DNA of 64,000 nucleotides, from the NCBI GenBank assembly GCA_944470555.2, contig OX104134.1, positions 111,284,701 through 111,348,700 of the forward strand, in the 5' to 3' direction. The notes below the pieces were generated by a model. That model searched no databases. It saw only the letters and a list, made by a program, of their open reading frames with translations, and was not told the DNA's origin. Positions within the stretch are counted from its first letter, which is position 1; every line of letters begins with the position of its first letter. A program made the translations under genes and the position numbers. Source of the stretch: Heterobilharzia americana. Its lineage: Eukaryota > Platyhelminthes > Trematoda > Strigeidida > Schistosomatidae. Shown one piece after another: positions 35,601 through 49,262 of the stretch.

Positions 35601-38600
35601 AGATAAATTTTATTGTTAACTTCATGACTATCCTACCTAACACAATATTTGTGATAATGTGCACCATTTGCTAAGCCAATTAGAAAAATGATCACCACAG
35701 GTCGAAAAAGTTCTACTAAGAATAATCATTAACAGATGCATTGCTTCATGTGACATATCATTAAAAATACAGTATTCTATCATTTGCACATGAAGTTAAA
35801 AGGTAGAATTTTCTAGCAAACGAAAGTTAGATACGACTAAGTAAATCCAAGTGTTTTTTAATCTCTAAAATCATCATTCTTAAATATAAAAACTTTATAA
35901 CTTTTTTATTGACTATCCATAGAACAGGAAATTTTGTTAGCTTTTAAAAACTTTATGTCATAAGAGTCATGGGATATACTGAATTAAGTGTATTAGGATA
36001 CTCTGCAAACAGAAACTGATGGATATAAAAAATCACTAGTATAAACTTAGGATTTAAAGAACTTTGAAGCCTAATGATTGTTTTATGGCTTTGATGTATT
36101 TTGACGGCGGAAAATATGAAAGAGATAGAGATCCACACATTTAAAATAAATGTGTAAAACAACTATTATAAAGATAGTGTTAATGCAGTCATTTTTTCAC
36201 TCATCTGCAGACCAAGCAACACAATTCAATGAAAATTAATGTCCATTGGATCAAAACAAACAAAACTCCATTAGAATATCCTAATTTGAGAGTCATTTTG
36301 TGTATGCAGAGTGACTGTCTGGTGTGAAATATTTCCTTGATCTCTTCAACGTATCTTCAGTTGAGGAGTTGAAGTCTGTTGCAATATCGTCAGAGTTGTA
36401 AAATCTTAAGTGAGAATGGGTTTACTAAGTATTCTTTTTTTCCTGTTGGTAACAAATTAAATGCATTACATTTATCCATTTGCTGAGGTTATTGGTTGCT
36501 CATTCCACTTATTAGGTATAAGCATTTAGTCGACTGAAAAAGATGTCATGAGTGAAGACGTCACATAAGATGTTATCGTTGGATAAACTACAATTGATCC
36601 TTCCTGAATGTATCTGCCGACTTCACCTTGGGTAGCAGTAAGGAAATAAGCCTAGTGAGATTATGGAATTTTGGAAAGGAGATCAAATACTAGTATATGG
36701 TAAATAATATTATCAACATTCTGTTGTAACGTAGATAATGAATCTTCTACAAATCTCTGATAAGTGTTATCCTAAAACTAATCCGTGGCTTAAAAGACCC
36801 ACCTAACTGAAACTTAAGTGAAAACCCCGAGTATAAACTATTCAACACATTTTTGACACGACATTCCAAACAAAGGGTAAACAACTCGATAACAGTAAAA
36901 CACCATATGCTGTGTCTTTAAGTGTGTGACACGCAGGATTTCCCAGAGTCATTTGCTTTCTTATTGGAGATATTGTGTCTTACTAAACAATGTGCATTTA
37001 AATGTACTACTGTTGTATTAAATTCTTATTATCCACTTTGGTACTTACAGTTCACGAAAAATGAAATGCTTTACCTAGATCCTCAAAGGGCGGCACATTA
37101 AAGTATCACAACATAAAATCCTCTATCATTCGTCAAACGGAAATGAAACGTGCTGTCAAAGAATTACAGTAAGTAAAGTCTGAAATTCGGTATCATTGGC
37201 TCATGTATAACTTGCAAGTTATTTTTTTTAAAAGGAAACACAGCAAGGCAACAGCAGAGTGCTTGACAGTTGCCTGCATAAAGCAGTGTATTTGATATGC
37301 AGACGGGCTTTAGCAAACATCCAAATTGGTGTAATTGAGAGTGGAATAACAAGTGTTTCCGTTAAGATGGTTGGTGTTCAACCTGCATAACTTCGCCAGT
37401 CAATACAAAAACAGAGGAATATGCACTCTTATTGGGTAAACAAAAGTTGCCCAGAGACAAGGTAATTCAAATCTGTCTTGTACAATGAACATGTCTTTGG
37501 TTTATCTCACTTTTATGTGTATAAAAGTAGTATACATTTTGCTTAATACGGTTAGTTAATCACCTTAAAAGTTAGTCTAGTGAATCTATATTTTGTTGAA
37601 ATAAGAAGTACTTTATTATGCATAGGTTAGCCCTGAACTGGTTGCATTATATGGTTTTCCTCATCACTTCGCTCTGATGAAATAAAAATTTTTCTCGCTA
37701 TTACTTGGATTGGAAATATCAACAGCAGTTACTATGTAGATAGGGAAATCGCATTCGTGAGAGTTTGGGCAGAGTTTTTACCAACCTGATATTCTGTTCT
37801 TTGCTGTTCTAATTTTAAACGGTCGCAACACTTTTTTAAGCTGGTCTTTAAATCCCTGTCGTATCCCATTAATTTTCGCTTAAACACCTTCTGCGTATTA
37901 CTTTAGCTAATGTTAAAAATTAACATAAATATCAACTACGAAGAATCCTTTAGGGCTAGTAGGTATATGTTTCTTTCGATTTTCCCAGAGTTTACAACTC
38001 AGTACAATACTTACATCTAAGTGATACGGAAATAATTTACTTTTAGTGAACATCATGTTACTGAACAACCTATTAGGTCGAGAAGAAATAATAAATTATA
38101 TAACGTCTACCTTTTTGTGTGGCTTCACGTGTGCTCAGCTATTTTCTTTAAACACTGTAAATATAAATTATTTGCTTCGCTGAACAAATTGAGCAACTTT
38201 TATTCTAATATGCTTTCTTGACGTAAACGAACTCTAGATGGATCAAACAAGTTTGGGTTATTTCGTTAGATTTTAATCAACTGTTTCTGTCGAGATATAT
38301 GGTTATAAATGCAAAAAACACTTTGACATCTTTCCAAGATATGTATGAGTAACTGTGAAATTACTGAAATTCAATTTTGCATTATATTTGTGCATTATGA
38401 AACGTTGACAACCAGTGAGGTAATAAATAAATATATTCTTTGACAATCTACGAATATATCTGACAACCGTCGATAACTTTAGGCGGTTAACTGCCATTTT
38501 TGCTTTCTTATGATCATTAAATGTTGTGGTTTTCATCTTTATTGTAGGACAGATTTCATTAAACACTGATTATGCTTGATTTGTTTATCATTGAAACAAA

Positions 38601-40480
38601 AATCAAATGTCTAGAGGCTGACCTCTACCTTGAAAAGCGATGTAGTTCTCCTGCTATCACCAAATAAGGATTGCCATACATATCCTTTATTTGATCAGTA
38701 GATGGTTGGTTTGGTCACTGTAAGAAAATTTAAGAAGTTTTATTTCTTTTTCATTCATATACAATTCACTTTGAACATTCGGATAACTGCTATGAGTGTA
38801 AGGGTTTCCCGAGGAGAATCAGTTGTAGGGCATTTTTGGAATGACAGATAATCAAATAAATAAACAACAAACATTCAATCTAAAGCCTTTAGCAATTAAC
38901 AAAATCATAAGAAATCTAGTTTTATTTTCTGGTTATGTTTCTTTTTTGTCTCAATAGTTCAAGGCTTCCACCACAGCATGATATCTCAGCCCACAATGCA
39001 TTATGCACAATAGGAGTGGATGTAGTAGCATTTCTATTCACACTTTTTTATTAATCTCAACAAAAATTATGAAAGAACACACTATTTTCAGTAATGATGT
39101 TAGTCTTATTCTTTTCTCTATGTACAAACATACTTAGTACTTGTTCTGTTGATTACGTGAGCCAATACCTATAGTAAGTAATTTGCTAAATAGTGACTAG
39201 ACAAAAATGTGAATAACTGAGGAATCAGTTAGCTGAAAGAGCGGCTCAAAATGAGAAGCCATTGATTTGAATTCTATCGGGCTTCTGATTTCACTTTAAT
39301 TTAGTCATGAATGACGTTCATGTAGATTTTTTTCGATAATTATAAACTCATGTAGCCCGGGAGAACCTATTGGTAGCTGGAAAAAAGAATACTGAAAAAA
39401 AATGAATGATTCCTTACTTATGTGTTGTGCTAAAAATAAGTCTATCCATAGGATTATCAAAGTATTCCTAGTTCGAGATATAATCATATGGTTTTTATAT
39501 AATGCATAAGTGCAGTCATCATGAGAAAAATAAATGCTTAAATACCCACCAACAAAAGATAGATGATAGAATTTTTACGTTTCTGAGTTATTTGTAAGGA
39601 ATTCCCTTATGCATCTAACATTCTCAACTTCCCTTTGTCGACGCCAGTAATTACAAACTCAGTTATATACCCAAACATTTTATGTAAGAATAAGTGCGTC
39701 AATAAAATATAGTCAGTGAAAGTTAAACCGATAAAATGCATTACTAAACTTTGTTTAACTGAGTCAGTCTAGTTTTTAAAATTTTACTGTCTTCAAAAAA
39801 TAGGGCTCTTCTCACGTTTTCTTACTACGATGTCTAAGATTTCCCTGTTTAAAAATTGGTCATTGTTCACGTTCTAATAATTTAGCATTGGTCAACGCCT
39901 AGAATTCAGACTGTAACTTACTGATCTGTATATGATGGCATAATTACGCAGTTGAGACATTGACTACACTTGTCCTTTTTTAAATTCATGTCACTATTAC
40001 TCTGTCTGCCTTTTTATTAGCAAAAACAACATGATACATGATTAAAGTTGTCGTTTGCTTTATTAAGACACGGTTGAAACTGAAATAACATCTGCACGGG
40101 TATTCATTCATTCTTCTTGTATCAAGGCTAGTAAAAAGTTAGTCTTCAATTTCTAATTTAACAGTTTTCCGGGGGAATGGCTATATAACTTCCGAGCCCA
40201 GTGAGACAATAAGTGACATAGGAGCACCTAACTAACCAACTCTTATAGCTTTGGTTCTAAAAGGAGAAAGAAAAATTAGATTAGTTTTCTCATCTCAACA
40301 TTTCATTTCATTAAAAATGGAGAGATAGTCACCGTACTTTTGGTAAATTCTGATTCAAAATAGGTAAGCAGCACATAAATTACTATTATATGTAGAATTT
40401 CAGTATGTTATGTAGAAGCAGTACTGCTTCACATTTAAATGAATCTACAAATGACAAGTGATATATTCATGATTCCCAAT
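35601..40480. other. AT-rich DNA, no recognised feature
   Basis: Nearly 5 kb without a recognised gene, SINE, RTE or Penelope piece. Longest frames (35953-36162, 37164-37352, 38303-38566, all minus) have no motif I recognise. Confidence 0.45.
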
Positions 40481-40547
40481 GTGACATCAAAAACAAGATA
40501 TTTAGCGAGGAGGACTCTTTTCAGCGAATTTATTCTTAAGCTTTACT

Positions 40548-40605
<58 letters not shown>

Positions 40606-40672
40606 TGTTAAGCTTGAGAAGAAGTTTGTTGAAGAGAGTCCTCCTCGCTGAATATCTTGTGTTTGATGTCAT
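40481..40672. repeat. Imperfect palindrome with a (TA)n centre
   Basis: Left arm 40481-40548 and right arm 40603-40672 are inverted copies of each other (for example 'agcgaggaggactct' at 40504-40518 against 'agagtcctcctcgct' at 40635-40649), about 85% by eye. The centre 40550-40602 is pure TA. The structure can fold into a long hairpin. It could be a small fold-back or MITE-like element, or a palindrome made by a replication error; no clear target-site duplication was found. Confidence 0.85.
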
Positions 40673-43600
40673 ATATAGTACACTCAATAAAAGCCTTCAA
40701 ATGTAAAAATATTCTTCACTGTGTGCGTACATACTTATTAATATCATCACCAAACATATCTGCAAAGACTGTTGGCAAAAACACTGTGTGTTTACCAACT
40801 TGTTGAGTCTTGGGAAGCTGAGTATACAGACTGCACTAACAGAACATTATTGGTGTGTAGTTATACGCATTAACCAGCTCAACTATCAGAGGAAAACTGT
40901 AGATCAACCGACGGCCCTATCCTTAACACGTTCAGTTTAGCATGATTTAGTCTCTGAAGCAGGATCTGTGAAGTTTCCTGTAGTGGCGTTACAGAATTTC
41001 ACCTGCTTCTTCTGCGCATGGCTGCATTTCTGCTTTATAAATTGTAGTTCTGTAAATATTCATCACTTAGTCTTTAAAATTTTCATGGGTCAAGATAAAA
41101 CCTCATCTCATGAAAATATATATTTGTTTTTTCTCAATTCCAGTGTGAAAAATATTCCCCTATTATAGTTGACAGTTGTTGTATTTTCCTAGATGCTATT
41201 CAGTTATGAAGCTATGATGGGAAACTGTAAAAATGTTGTTACTTCTTATGGGTATCGCCTAACAAATGCAGTCATTGGTAGGTTACGGGAGAACTTTTTC
41301 TTGACCTTCTGTAAATTAAAGCCCCAATAGGATACCATAGTACCGATTATGGAATCGGTACTCATAGTAGAATGCAGAGATTGACTTTTTAGAATTGGTG
41401 ATCTAGATTTCAGGCCACACAGGAAAAGGCAGGCACCAAAGTGTCTGATATAGAAGGGTAAATTTTATGATATAAACTACTGCCTAGTATTCTTTACCTT
41501 TTGTCCATGTATGCTTGTAAAAATTCCTGGTTTTATACGCGTTTGTACCTTTTTGGAAGTTCTACTTCCCAATGAAGGGAATTATAGAGGGCAACATTGA
41601 AAGTCAGAGGTATCATCTACTACATCAGATCCTGTTCACGAACCAAACAAAATACTCCTTCTACCTTGAAATTCAAAAAATCGCAGTGGAATTGATGAAT
41701 TTCATTCTAATTCGCAGTAGTCTGCGGTAGATGAGCTACCACCTTGTTTCATTTTGTACTTTCATGAACCCAACCACCACTAGAATCACTACAAATTATC
41801 AAGTAACAACATCTCATGCTTTGAATGGGTGCAATGATGGGAGATGAAATCAACCAAATTATTTGAGAAAACACTCAGCATTTTGGGTCTACGGTTCTAT
41901 ACATAAAGTGAATTAAATTAGTGAATTAAGTGGTATATAGGCTCCAACGAGGAATTTCATGTTGATGTGCACCATCAAAACTCAGTCTTTCAAGGTTAGA
42001 GTTTCAACTGGAGTTGTCAAAATACACTAAGTTTCAGTCTTTAATAACGCTGCAATAATGCGATCAAATTCGTCCGACTTTTATTCTGACAAAATTAACG
42101 CACACTCAGTCATTTATTTACTGACGTGAATCGTTCAATGTTTAACCACTCAACTACCGATGACGAAGCATCATCAATATTCGGCTAGTAAAAGCATTCG
42201 AAAATTCATGTGTGAAGCCCCAGAATGGTCTACTTATTAGCTTAATTAAATTTGTACGAGAAACAACAATTTATCGTCTAAATGAACACTGAGTCAAACT
42301 ACTGCGCTCATTGTTATTCAAGCAAATTTATCACTTATGAAGTGTTATCAGTAATTACTTTACTTTCAAAAACTTTATACAGTCAAAAATATCTTTGGAA
42401 GACAGACAAAGTTCTGCTGACTCACATTCTTATAGTTAGCTAAAGGTGAAAAGAAACACATTTACCAAGCCAGTAGATTTAATGCTGCCATGCAAACAAT
42501 AACTAACATGTAGCAAGTTTTTCTTCAAATGATAATTATTCAGTATTTCACGTTAAACACCTTTCACGTTTAATTCCAAAAGTCGGTAGAGTAATTTGTT
42601 CAGTAATTGGAATTTTGGGTAAATCATCTGTGTCATCATAATATTGCTAATTGTTTAAATAAGCAAAAATTAAAAAAATAATGTTATTTCCGATCACACA
42701 GTACTTACTTTTTAATTAAAATACTAACCTACTACTTTATATGTAACTTCTATATGAAGCAAATGCTGTTAAAGTTGCTGAGCCCTGTGACGAAAAGTTC
42801 AAGAATAAACCTCAAAGCTTAAAGAACACAAGGCTATTATCACATTGAGCCATTTATGGATATTTATCAGTCAATTTCACTAAAGCTATTCCACACAGTC
42901 AAGAGTAGTTGTGGTAATACAATTGGTGACATAATTTTAACAAAAGAAAATACCGTCATTTTAAAGTAGTGACCGATGCATCTCATCTTTGAAGCTGAAT
43001 GAATTGATAATTATGTATTAACAATTATCAGTTCTTATTTTAATGAGGAATAATAATTCCACCAGAAATTTATATCATGTGAATTTCATACACAGTTAAA
43101 CGTCTGCATTTCTCAGTACTATGCTATCTAAGTACCTCTTTAATTCCAGCTTCACAAACATCGCATATAATAGGAAGAATCATAACCTATTTGAACAAAT
43201 ATCTATACGCAATACAAAATTAGGGAAATCATTCTTCGCATCACTCTTGAGTATACTTTTGCCAGTGAAAAAGCCAACAATATTTCGTACAGTACTTCAA
43301 CTTCAAAATATTAAGTATGTTATCATCAATTTCTAACAGTAATCTAATCCGTAGATTCTCATAAACAAGAAATCAAGTTAATCACATCCCTACTTTTATT
43401 TAAACGTAAATCACCAATCCTGTTACGTATTCAGTTGTTATTTCTGAGGGGACAAACTACCTACTCATATTTAGTGTTATTCTCCAATGTGGTGCCAGAT
43501 GCGTGACAAAATTTCTTTTTAAAAGTAGGCAAAATGTAACTATTGCCCATTGGAGGAAAAATATTACAGACACTTCACGCTCATTGCACTGAGAACAAAC

Positions 43601-44479
43601 CGCAGTCACTTTTCAACGATCAGAAAATGATATTAAGCCACATTTAAGCAATTTAAAAGGATGATGATTCACATGATAGATGTTTTAAAACTCCAGAATC
43701 AGCAATCATTTTGTGGCTTCAACAAACAAACACTGTTCATCGCTGACAATATACCCAATAACTGAACATCTTCCACATATGATTACAATTCAAGGGTGAT
43801 GCATTTAGCCGGATATTGATTCACGAACTGCGCAGATCAGTTCAAAAACCTTTAAATAATGAAAAATCACTAAATCATGGCACCAAGACTAAGAGATGAA
43901 TTGTTCAAACTGACTACTTTCTGTTTCGTTTATCACTTTGACTGCTTTTATGGAACTACTGCTCTACGAATTTGGTTTTCCGTGTTTGCAAACACCTCAG
44001 AATGTGGCTAAAAGAAGATGTGATAAAAACTATCAGGAACTCCATAGTAAATCAATTAATTCACAGGAACCAAAGATATGAATAATTCATGTTCGTTTAT
44101 TCACTTGGTTACGATCAAAAGGTACCACTATCAGGATCCTTTGATTACAGTAGTGATCACAATTGTAAGTAAACAACTCTAGTTATGTCTTCCGAGAAAA
44201 CAAATATCACCACTTCAACCACCTTGGCTTAATTCATGTTTAGCAAACCCATAAGCGCCCTACCTCATGTTATTTAATTTTCAAGCAGAACGCTGTAGGC
44301 ATTCGCTCATTCACGGTATCCCTCAAATAATTTATCTTTTCTCATAAATCTACCATTACAGACGTATCCATTTTAAAGGTTTGCGAGTATTTATGATTTC
44401 TGATAAGAAGTCATTGCCAGTGGGGGATATCAGTTCAAACATGAGGATAACTACTCAAAGATAGCATTGTATAAAGTTC
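40673..44479. other. AT-rich DNA, no recognised feature
   Basis: No gene or mobile element was recognised. Longest frames (40968-41168, 43121-43336) show no motif. Confidence 0.45.
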
Positions 44480-44700
44480 ACGGCATGTCATGGATTGACG
44501 AAAATAGTAACATATGGACCATCGCATTCCGAACCTGTGACTTACTGAATGAGCACTTGCCACAAGACCTGAAGGTCCTAGGTTCAACCATCGTCGGGAT
44601 TGTGTGCGCACAGGCATGGAGTCCCGAACAGTGGTGAAATAGCTTCACAGTGTCCCCACGTTTTCAATGGTTGTTTAACTGATATCACTCCATAAATAAT
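44480..44700 (+). mobile_element. tRNA-derived SINE, second type
   Basis: Plus strand: 'TGGACCATCGCATTCCGAACC' lead-in, A-box position near 44540, 'CACAAGACCTGAAGGTCCTAGGTTCAACC' with B-box-like GGTTCAACC near 44580-44590, then a diverged tail. Matches the copies at 22870-23115 and 55555-55800. Confidence 0.7.
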
Positions 44701-46465
44701 ACCACCTTGAAAAATGCGTAATACTTTTTCTATCTTTTTATCCTACAATACGTCTACACAAATACACATTACCTAGCCCCATCTTTGGAGTCTTTTATTT
44801 CATCGAGTCCTCAAACATTTTTACATCCTGACCTCCTGTTTTTATTGAATAGTTGTTGTTTATCCAATTTTGCATTCGTACTGCACAACCTTTCATTTCT
44901 CTTGTCCTTATTTGTAGTCTTCACTCATAAATTTCATCATAAAAGGGAACATGATCTCTTTTAATCTCGTAGTTTTTTACAAGACTTATGAATATCTCTA
45001 TAATTAATTATTTTGAGCTAAATTACAGTAAAATTTTGTTCAAACATCATCTTTAGCATGTCTCTTTTTAAGAGAATGCCTAAACTGCTACAAGAATTTA
45101 AACTATTGGGTGACGTAAAACGAAGTAATGTTAACAATAGATTGTTTATTTGATATGTCACACAGTTCTACAGTGCTATTTACTGTATGGCGTTTGAAAC
45201 AAAACTTATTGCTCATAATCTTACCAACGTATTCATATGACTATCAAACAATCCAATATATGGACATAAGGAACTACATCTACTCAAATCGTCATTCAGT
45301 AAATCGTTACATATAAACAATATAATATGGGATTGTACTTCATCCCAATTTCCAACTTCTACCCTTTCAATAACAAAGTGAAGAAGTTTCAATTTTCACC
45401 TTGCAAATCAACAAGTGGAAGTAGATTTCTTATGCATTGACCGCATTGTCAAAGAGCCAATTAATAAGGATTTATTAATCAATAATTTCTAAAAGGATCA
45501 CAGTTTGATTCATTTCTAAAATCTTTTCTTTATTTTTTGTTTAGTTAGTATCAAAAAATGTTTCTTTACTAGGTGATAAGCAAAAAGGAAGTATTCCAAA
45601 TGTTTCCTTCAGGAAAGGAAATCAAATTGTTTTAAAAGTTTTGTTCCTAGGCATTTGATAAATACTCGCCATGACTGATGTCTAGATCTCAAATGAATCA
45701 AAAATAACTAACAATCGAAGTTATACTAATTTACTAAGATTCATATGTATAAATGCTTTAAAAAAACTAAACCAAACTCCTGTATCAAAACAGTACACGA
45801 TTGTTAACCTTCATGGATAACAGTGCTTCGTTTCGTCATCTTGTGAAAAAGATTCTGTGGATTTTCATATCGTCATTGTCCTTTCACAACTGTCTTCAGA
45901 CTCTACTTCCGTTTTATCATTGCATTTGTACTGCATGACTTGAACTGATCTTAGCCGATGTTCAGTTTCTTAGCGTTGTATTTGCATGAACACCTTAACA
46001 CATGGTGACGTAACACTTGCCAATCTGTTTCTCTATCAATGGAATATTGTAAGATGACAGCCTGCATATACAATGATTGGACGACCTAATCTTCAGTCGA
46101 TAATTCATGTAATAATGTTTGCAATAATAATGAAGGCCAGAAAGATAACCTCCAGTTCCAGACCGTATAGTGATTTCGGTCTAAATTTATTCGGGGCATC
46201 TGCTGCAGTTCCGTCAGTACTAGTCTAATCTGAGTATTAATGACCACGGTTGCATTGCATTCATAAAGGTCAGTGTCTTAATATTACAGTGGACACTGTT
46301 CGTTAATTGAAATTAAAATTGGGTGCCGAGCCCAAGGTTCTCTGCCTACAGATAATTTTTGATTAGACGCGCTCACATCATTTGGTTACCTCCGATTTGC
46401 CAACTGAACGGTATAGCTACTTCGTTGTAATTATGTAATTCCGTGATAATGTACCAGAAGAAACA
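44701..46465. other. AT-rich DNA, no recognised feature
   Basis: No motif or repeat recognised. Confidence 0.45.
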
Positions 46466-46469
46466 AGAA

Positions 46470-46575
46470 ACTGAACGATGCAGGTGTCCAGTACTCCCAA
46501 GTATTCAGCCGTTCTCCAAATGATGTCAGTAAGTGATAAATACCATTTTGATGAAATCAGTGAAGCAGAACAAGT
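46470..46575 (+). mobile_element. Tail fragment of the second SINE type
   Basis: 'GTCCAGTACTCCCAAGTATTCAG' followed by 'ATGTCAGTAAGTGATAAATACC' matches in order the tail at 55710-55800 (GTCCAGTGCTCCCAGG..., ...AAATATC). The head is missing. Confidence 0.5.
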
Positions 46576-47699
46576 CTCTCAAATGAAATATTCTGCATCG
46601 TTTTTCAACATCCCGCCTTTGCTAGAAAGATTCCTAACAAGAGTACGAACCTGATATCAAGCTTACTGGTTGATTAGAAGCAATTAATTCATTTTGCAAA
46701 CTTCGGGAAAAAACTTCTTTAAGCAAATCCCTTGGAATCATTTGATTTGTTCTTCATATAGATATAAATATGTAAACCGAATATAAACATCAGTGATGCT
46801 ATTAATAAAATTAAGTTAACTACGCTAATTTATTTTCGTATGAAATTATTAACTGCATGAATGTATTCCGATCATATTCCTATCATGAAGTGGAGTTATC
46901 CAGCTTGTTTTAAAGTAAACCTTTATTTGTTACATGTTCTCCTGAGCAATTAGAGCCATAGAGATAATTTATAGTGTCACAAAAGGTCTAACTTTTTTAT
47001 ATGATAAAGCATAATAAGACTGATCTACAGATGATGCTTTTGCTACTCAACTTAGATGGAGAAATGCCAGGCAAATATATACGTATATGTATATAAATAT
47101 ATAATGGTTATTCATTCCAGCTTTTTTGAAATGATGCTAAACTTTCAGTTTAATTCAAATTCACAAACTACGAAATAAGAAGTCAACAATTCAAGTTCAT
47201 GCAAGAATTTTTCCTGAAGCACCAATATCACCTAAATGCAAAACAGCAATATCACGAGACGATTTGTCCACTTTCTCGCATGTACATCATAAAATATCAT
47301 TGACGGGACATATTAAACCTGCTTACCAGGTTGAAAAGTAGAAAATGATTTTAATTTCAAAGGTTTTTTGTCACGAGTTAAATTTGTTTTAAAAACCGAT
47401 GACATAAAATGAAATTTTAGACAGTACTTTACTTTTAAAAAAGAGTAAAAATTCCATTCAGACTATATATAATTTTAGGCATTGAGACACTTCGTATCAC
47501 ATATAAAGACTTATTTCCTTATCAGAAGAATGGAACCAGAAGAAAAATCAGTGCAGGCATGCACAAAGTAAAGAAGAACCGAGTACAAAGTATAAATCAC
47601 CAGAGCAAGAAGTGGATAAGACTGCATGAGAAGACAAAAAACACTTCCAAGACAAAAGAGAAAGAGAAGCACAAGACAGTTGGCAGGAGTGACCTGAAA
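46576..47699. other. AT-rich DNA, no recognised feature
   Basis: No motif recognised. Confidence 0.45.
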
Positions 47700-48600
47700 A
47701 AAATGCATCATGCGGAAAGTAGAGAGGATCAGTGAGAAGACGGGCATACGCTGGCTGGATCGATGAAAAGACCCCAGAAAAAGACCGAGATTTCGCCGCC
47801 GATGATGATCAACGTCTAATGACTTATCGCATAAAGTCGAAGATCTACAGGCGAAAACCAACAAGTTGACAGAAAAGGCAGGTCAGCGAAGGAAGACGGG
47901 ACTACAAGTGAATGTAGAGAAGACAGAGATGATGAAGATACCAAACCACCGCCACCGCCACCGCCACCAACAGCAAAAACAACAACATCAACATGAAGCA
48001 CCAATCACCATGAGTGCGAGAAACCTGAATGAAGATGTCTCTTTCAACTGCTTAGATAGAGCAGCATCGCTTTAACTACACGCGGCGGTACAGACTAGGA
48101 AGTTGAAACCAGTATTGGAAAAGCAAGACAGACTCTCATCAACCTTAATTCCGTTTGGCGATCTTCTGCACTCAGCATAAAGCGTGAACAAGATCCAGAT
48201 TCTCACCACCAGTGTCAAATCAGTGCTTCTATATGCTTCACAAACTTGACGAGTCACGAAAAGCATTTCCAACAAACTACAAACACACATCAATACCAAC
48301 AGCTACCACCTACGCTCACTCTCTACTGACACTGAAGATCAGATGCATGGCCAGAATGATAAGAAAAGGCAACAAGGAACTCTGGCTGGCTGGCTGGCAA
48401 CGAACCAACCTACAACCTATCACTCAACAAATATGTGGAGGAAAGTGGAGATGGATTGGATTGGACATGCACTGAGTAGGAAGACGGTTTGTGGACATCA
48501 GGTGCCAGGCCAGGTCGTCGAGTTGGATCCAAACGGGAATCGACCTGTTGAGCATCTGATGTTGGGGTGACATTGAGAACATCGTGTGAGGGGCAAATGA
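47700..48600 (+). mobile_element. RTE family B fragment, + strand (left part of a fold-back)
   Basis: RT end and C-terminal region: 'GRRKTGLQVNVEKTEMMKIPN' near 47890-47945, a His/Arg-rich run from CCGCCA repeats near 47946-47970, 'NEDVSFNCLDRAA' (decayed YLG thumb), then 'TYHSTNMWRKVEMDWIGHAL' near 48415-48475. The RT box region reads FAADDDQRL near 47790-47820. It lacks the last roughly 100 bp and the TAA tail and stops at about 48600, where the inverted copy begins. About 660 bp are mirrored at 48602-49262. Confidence 0.82.
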
Positions 48601-49262
48601 ATGCCAGAGTTCCTTGTTGCTTATTCTTATCATTCTGGCCATGCATCCGATCTTCAGTGTCAGTAGGGAGTGAGCGTAGGTGGTAGCTGTTGGTATTGAT
48701 GTGTGTTTGTAGTTTGTTGGAAATGCTTTTCGTGACTCGTCAAGTTTGTGAAGCATATAGAAGCACTGATTTGACACTGGTGGTGAGAATCTGGATCTTG
48801 TTCACGCTTTATGCTGAGTGCAGAAGATCGCCAAACGGAATTAAGGTTGATGAAAGTCTGTCTTGCTTTTCCAATACTGGTTTCAACTTCCTAGTCTGTA
48901 CCGCCGCGTGTAGTTAAAGCGATGCTGCTCTATCTAAGCAGTTGAAAGAGACATCTTCATTCAGGTTTCTCGCACTCATGGTGATTGGTGCTTCATGTTG
49001 ATGTTGTTGTTTTTGCTGTTGGTGGCGGTGGCGGTGGCGGTGGTTTGGTATCTTCATCATCTCTGTCTTCTCTACATTCACTTGTAGTCCCGTCTTCCTT
49101 CGCTGACCTGCCTTTTCTGTCAACTTGTTGGTTTTCGCCTGTAGATCTTCGACTTTATGCGATAAGTCATTAGACGTTGATCATCATCGGCGGCGAAATC
49201 TCGGTCTTTTTCTGGGGTCTTTTCATCGATCCAGCCAGCGTATGCCCGTCTTCTCACTGATC
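47704..49262. repeat. Large palindrome: inverted arms 47704-48385 and 48602-49262
   Basis: The left arm read forward equals the right arm read on the other strand with very few differences; frames of 75 codons (48072-48299 minus, 48690-48917 plus) and 69 codons (47866-48075, 48914-49123) are identical between arms. The spacer is about 216 bp (48386-48601). Confidence 0.88.

Noticed and set aside
40439..40687. Small genes on both strands coding for Tyr-Ile repeats
   Set aside because: They are the two strands of a palindrome with a TA centre; no coding sign.
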